Positions 61,411 to 64,000 of a stretch of 64,000 bases of DNA are shown in pieces. The position numbers and the translations under genes were made by a program. The stretch is from Dysgonomonas sp. PF1-14. Its GTDB lineage: Bacteria; Bacteroidota; Bacteroidia; Bacteroidales; Dysgonomonadaceae. The notes under the pieces are model-generated. The model saw only the letters and a program-made list of their open reading frames with translations, searched no databases and was not told the origin of the DNA. The stretch is from positions 1 to 64,000 of the forward strand of contig NZ_JARXWN010000004.1 of assembly GCF_029892965.1 (NCBI RefSeq), in the 5' to 3' direction. The number at the start of each line of letters is the position of its first letter. Positions within the stretch are counted from its first letter, which is position 1.

Positions 61411-62824
61411 TCTTGCTTTGTATGTGATGATCTAAAAATTTTATAACGTTCTTTTCGTTTATCCTTTTTGCTATAATGGTTTTATCCTTGTCCAGAATAA
61501 AGGTTGCCGGTATGCCTGACGTATCGTAGTACAGCCAGTATTGTGACTTGTAATTCAGGTCAGCACAGTTAATCCAGTCGGTGAGCTTATTTTTCTTCAT
61601 GAAATCGAGCCACTCCTGTTTGTTATTGCCTGTATTGATCGCTATTACCTCCAAGCCTTTTTCTTTGTATTTCTTATATACCTCGTCATGGAACTTTGGC
61701 GTTTCCAGCTGACAGTAGCCGCAATCGGGATTGTAAAAGTACAGTAAGGTATATTCTGTCGCTATTCCATTTGTTGCCACCGACTTCCCATCCGGTGTTT
61801 CCATTATCAGGTTACGCGCTTTCATTCCTATCCGGTTATATTCAATATCACTGTATTTCTGTTTCAGTTGCGACATTTGCGCACTGTCTATCCATGCTAT
61901 ACTCTTATTCATAATATAGTTTTCATACAGGCGTGCCCAGATATTTTCGTCACCCATCCGCCCACTGCTCAGGGCATCGTTTGTGAGCTTCGACAACATT
62001 TCTTTAAAACAAATATCGTTGTTTATTGTTTTTGCTACCAGTCTGTTGGCTGCTGCTGCGAGCGAATCGGGTACAGGGTCTGTCCACTGTTGCATATAGC
62101 TGTCAATATAGCTGGTGAAATAGTTTGTCCTCCAAAAGCGGGGGTCGGTAAGGTTTATATTGTCAAAGTAATGTACTTTCCCGTACTCCTTATTAGCCAA
62201 GAACTCTTTGTTGTCTTTCGGCTGAGGATAAGGCAGCGTAATGTACTCCATGCCTTTCAGAAAAATGCCTGCCCATTGTGTCCTGTGCTTTTCGATGAAC
62301 GACTGTGTGTGTAATGCTAGCTTATCATCGAAATTATCGAGTTCGTCCTGTAGTTTCGGCTTTTCCTGTTCCGATGCACTGAGGAATCTTCCTTGCAGTA
62401 CACTCTTTCTCATGTCTTCTTCTGCTATGTATGCAAGGTGCTGCCACAATAACTTAGTGTCCTCACTGCCCGAAACAGTATTTTTAGATGGATCTTTTTC
62501 ATTGATCGACATGCGGATATCATCCTGTGTGTCACCGATCAAAAAATCTATCAGAAAAGATGGTTTTATATGCAGGAAGTATTGTCCCTGATCTATTTTT
62601 CGATCGGGGTAAGCAAATATAGCTTTGCTGTCTTCCCCGACTTTCACTGAGTCGATGGCATAAGTTCCTCCCATCCAGTATTGTCCCAGATATAGGGTCT
62701 TGTTTGCCTGATTAGGAATAGTCACTTCGAGACGAAACGAACCGTCCTTCTCGCCCATATTATTTTGAGCCTCCACTTTGTTGAAAAAGAGGAGGCTCAG
62801 TATGATAAGAATATTATATCGCAT
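61397..62824 (-). CDS. DUF5106/TlpA-like thioredoxin domain protein
   Basis: The protein has 475 aa. A signal peptide ends near KVEAQ (about 20). The N-terminal region RLEVTIPNQANKTLYLGQYW resembles DUF4369-type domains, and the middle helical part fits DUF5106. The C-terminal thioredoxin domain (about 350-470) has the redox pair C-G-Y-C in YFYNPDCGYCQLETP and the cis-Pro in DTSGIPATFILDKD. It probably handles disulfides in the periplasm. Its start overlaps the aminopeptidase stop by 11 bp, giving a three-gene unit. Confidence 0.87.
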   Translation of the reverse strand: MRYNILIILSLLFFNKVEAQNNMGEKDGSFRLEVTIPNQANKTLYLGQYWMGGTYAIDSVKVGEDSKAIFAYPDRKIDQGQYFLHIKPSFLIDFLIGDTQDDIRMSINEKDPSKNTVSGSEDTKLLWQHLAYIAEEDMRKSVLQGRFLSASEQEKPKLQDELDNFDDKLALHTQSFIEKHRTQWAGIFLKGMEYITLPYPQPKDNKEFLANKEYGKVHYFDNINLTDPRFWRTNYFTSYIDSYMQQWTDPVPDSLAAAANRLVAKTINNDICFKEMLSKLTNDALSSGRMGDENIWARLYENYIMNKSIAWIDSAQMSQLKQKYSDIEYNRIGMKARNLIMETPDGKSVATNGIATEYTLLYFYNPDCGYCQLETPKFHDEVYKKYKEKGLEVIAINTGNNKQEWLDFMKKNKLTDWINCADLNYKSQYWLYYDTSGIPATFILDKDKTIIAKRINEKNVIKFLDHHIQSKNGTN

Positions 62825-64000
62825 TGGTCTTTTCTTTTAACCATTGCTTCTCGTCCTCGTTCAGCAGAGGAGAAAGGCGGTCATATACAAGTTTATGGTA
62901 TTCGTTGAACCATTCGATTTCTTTTTCTGTCAATATCTCCTTCACAATAGGTGTAGTGTCTATCGGGCAGAGGGTAAGCGTTTTGAAAGAATAGAAATCG
63001 CCGAACTCGGTAGTTGTCTCATGTTGGGTCAGAATGAGGTTCTCGATACGGATGCCGTATTTGCCGGCTCTGTATATTCCCGGTTCGTTAGAGGTAACCA
63101 TGCCTATCTGCAATGTAGTCGGATTCTCATTCATACGGATATTTTGAGGTCCTTCATGCACATTAAGGAAATGTCCTATTCCATGTCCTGTACCATGCAG
63201 ATAATTCAGCCCGTTATCCCATAGTGCTTTGCGGGCTAGTATGTCGAGCTGGCTGCCTCGTGTCCCCTGTGGATAGATGGATGTAGCCAGATTGATGTGG
63301 CCTTTCAGCACCATTGTATAATCTTTTTTCATCTGTTCGGTCAGCGGGCCAACAGCTACAGTGCGGGTTATATCGGTTGTCCCGTCAAAATACTGAGCTC
63401 CCGAGTCTACAAGCAGGAATCCTTCAGGTTTTACGCTCAGTGAACTTTCGTCTGTAACATGGTAGTGTACAATGGCTCCGTTAGGTCCGTAGCCGGAAAT
63501 AGTATCGAAGCTTTCGCCTACAAAGTTGGTTTGCTGGCTTCTGTATTCTACAAGCTTAGCCGGTATCTGAATTTCTGTAACACTTCCGGTCGGAACGGTT
63601 TTTTCGAGCCACATCAGGAAGCGGACAAGTGCCACTCCGTCTTTTTCCATAGCTGTATTGAAGCCTTGTATCTCGGTTTCGTTCTTGATGCTCTTCATCA
63701 GGTCGGCAGGCGATGGCATATCTACTATACGGCATCCGTTAGGGATCGTATTGTAAAGGCGGAAAGTTACTTTATTACCATCCAGACAAACCGATGATTT
63801 TATCTTTGATACATAATCGAATATCTTTGAGTATTCGGCAATGACAACACCTTCTCCTTTCAGATATGCTGATGTTTCCGGAGTAAGTTTTTTAGGGTCG
63901 ATGAACAATACGGTTTCTTTACGCGATACATAGGCATAACTTACAGCCACCGGATTACATTTAACATCGTTTCCTCTTATATTGAAAATCCATGCGATAG
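62814..64000 (-). CDS. Xaa-Pro aminopeptidase (M24B), N-terminus beyond window
   Basis: The frame is open to base 64000, so the gene is cut by the window edge. A GTG at 63950 that could be taken as the start is internal: the codons upstream read IAWIFNIRGNDVKCNPVAVS, the conserved junction before the catalytic domain. Metal ligands of M24 are present: LVDSGAQYFDGTTDITRT (two Asp), GTGHGIGHFLNVHEGP (His), TSNEPGIYRAGKYGIRIENL (Glu) and a last Glu. It cleaves the bond before proline. It is the first visible gene of the unit with the TlpA-like protein and carbonic anhydrase. Confidence 0.93.
   Translation of the reverse strand, partial: IAWIFNIRGNDVKCNPVAVSYAYVSRKETVLFIDPKKLTPETSAYLKGEGVVIAEYSKIFDYVSKIKSSVCLDGNKVTFRLYNTIPNGCRIVDMPSPADLMKSIKNETEIQGFNTAMEKDGVALVRFLMWLEKTVPTGSVTEIQIPAKLVEYRSQQTNFVGESFDTISGYGPNGAIVHYHVTDESSLSVKPEGFLLVDSGAQYFDGTTDITRTVAVGPLTEQMKKDYTMVLKGHINLATSIYPQGTRGSQLDILARKALWDNGLNYLHGTGHGIGHFLNVHEGPQNIRMNENPTTLQIGMVTSNEPGIYRAGKYGIRIENLILTQHETTTEFGDFYSFKTLTLCPIDTTPIVKEILTEKEIEWFNEYHKLVYDRLSPLLNEDEKQWLKEKTNAI

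Noticed and set aside
63950-63950. Start of the aminopeptidase at 63950
   Set aside because: The reading frame is open to the window edge and upstream codons match the conserved protein, so the start lies outside the window.

Overview
The window looks like an ordinary chromosomal segment of a Bacteroidota bacterium, most likely Bacteroidales and perhaps Dysgonomonas-like. The genus is an inference from remembered gene content. The phylum call rests on three things seen here: repeated -7 boxes of the TAnnTTTG type in front of genes, weak or absent Shine-Dalgarno sequences, and many families typical of the phylum (a Bat aerotolerance operon, DUF4286, DUF4468, DUF4884, DUF5106-type thioredoxin proteins, a Bacteroidota-type sirtuin, and abundant Cys-lipidated proteins). 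I see no rRNA, tRNA, CRISPR array, phage or transposase gene. The content is about 65 protein genes plus an unusual load of structured intergenic repeats.

Layout. 0.1-3.8 kb: a TonB-domain protein, a GH28 polygalacturonase and a DUF5009/COG4299 membrane acyltransferase-like protein. 4.3-5.9 kb: DUF4286-ruvC-lipB. 6.2-10.5 kb: a polyphosphate locus ppx-ppk1-ppx with two inverted copies of a hairpin repeat flanking ppk1. 10.5-12.2 kb: two membrane proteins. 12.4-22.4 kb: a complete moxR/Bat operon (MoxR, DUF58, a BatD-like membrane protein, BatA, BatB, BatC, a short BatD, BatD, BatE) interrupted by a small four-helix-bundle gene bounded by 15-bp inverted repeats. 22.4-28.3 kb: a PAP2 phosphatase, a universal stress protein, a retropepsin-like protein, a lipoprotein, an RlmL-type methyltransferase and a DUF4884 protein. 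28.3-32.5 kb, minus strand: pabC-pabB, a YtxH/holin-like/hypothetical trio, and miaB. 33.2-38.8 kb: an aspartate-dehydrogenase-like gene, a 2-hydroxyacid dehydrogenase, small lipoproteins, a metallophosphoesterase and a TPR protein. 38.9-45.4 kb: dipeptidyl-peptidase III, a GHL10 glycosidase-like lipoprotein, a second metallophosphoesterase, rnhB and a DUF4468 protein. 45.5-49.3 kb, minus strand: PASTA-rluD-ddl-acyltransferase. 49.6-54.2 kb: Lrp/AsnC, two FKBP isomerases, a sirtuin and PepD. 54.9-60.4 kb: membrane proteins, rsmA, corA, a PLD-like protein and PPK2. 60.4-64 kb: a lipoprotein, a gamma carbonic anhydrase, a TlpA-like protein and an Xaa-Pro aminopeptidase that runs off the right edge.

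The genes are mostly housekeeping or envelope functions. The least explained material is intergenic. It includes a composite repeat, with one end like TTTTAACTAAAACCTTACA and the other carrying TATAGATAAA, present in about five copies. There are also two MITE-like elements (one nested inside a copy of the composite repeat), a long hairpin element near 35.9 kb, and REP-like palindromes that overlap a stop codon. The best candidate for something undescribed is the repeat-bounded four-helix-bundle cassette in the Bat operon, whose flanking words recur in the gene-less repeats elsewhere in the window.
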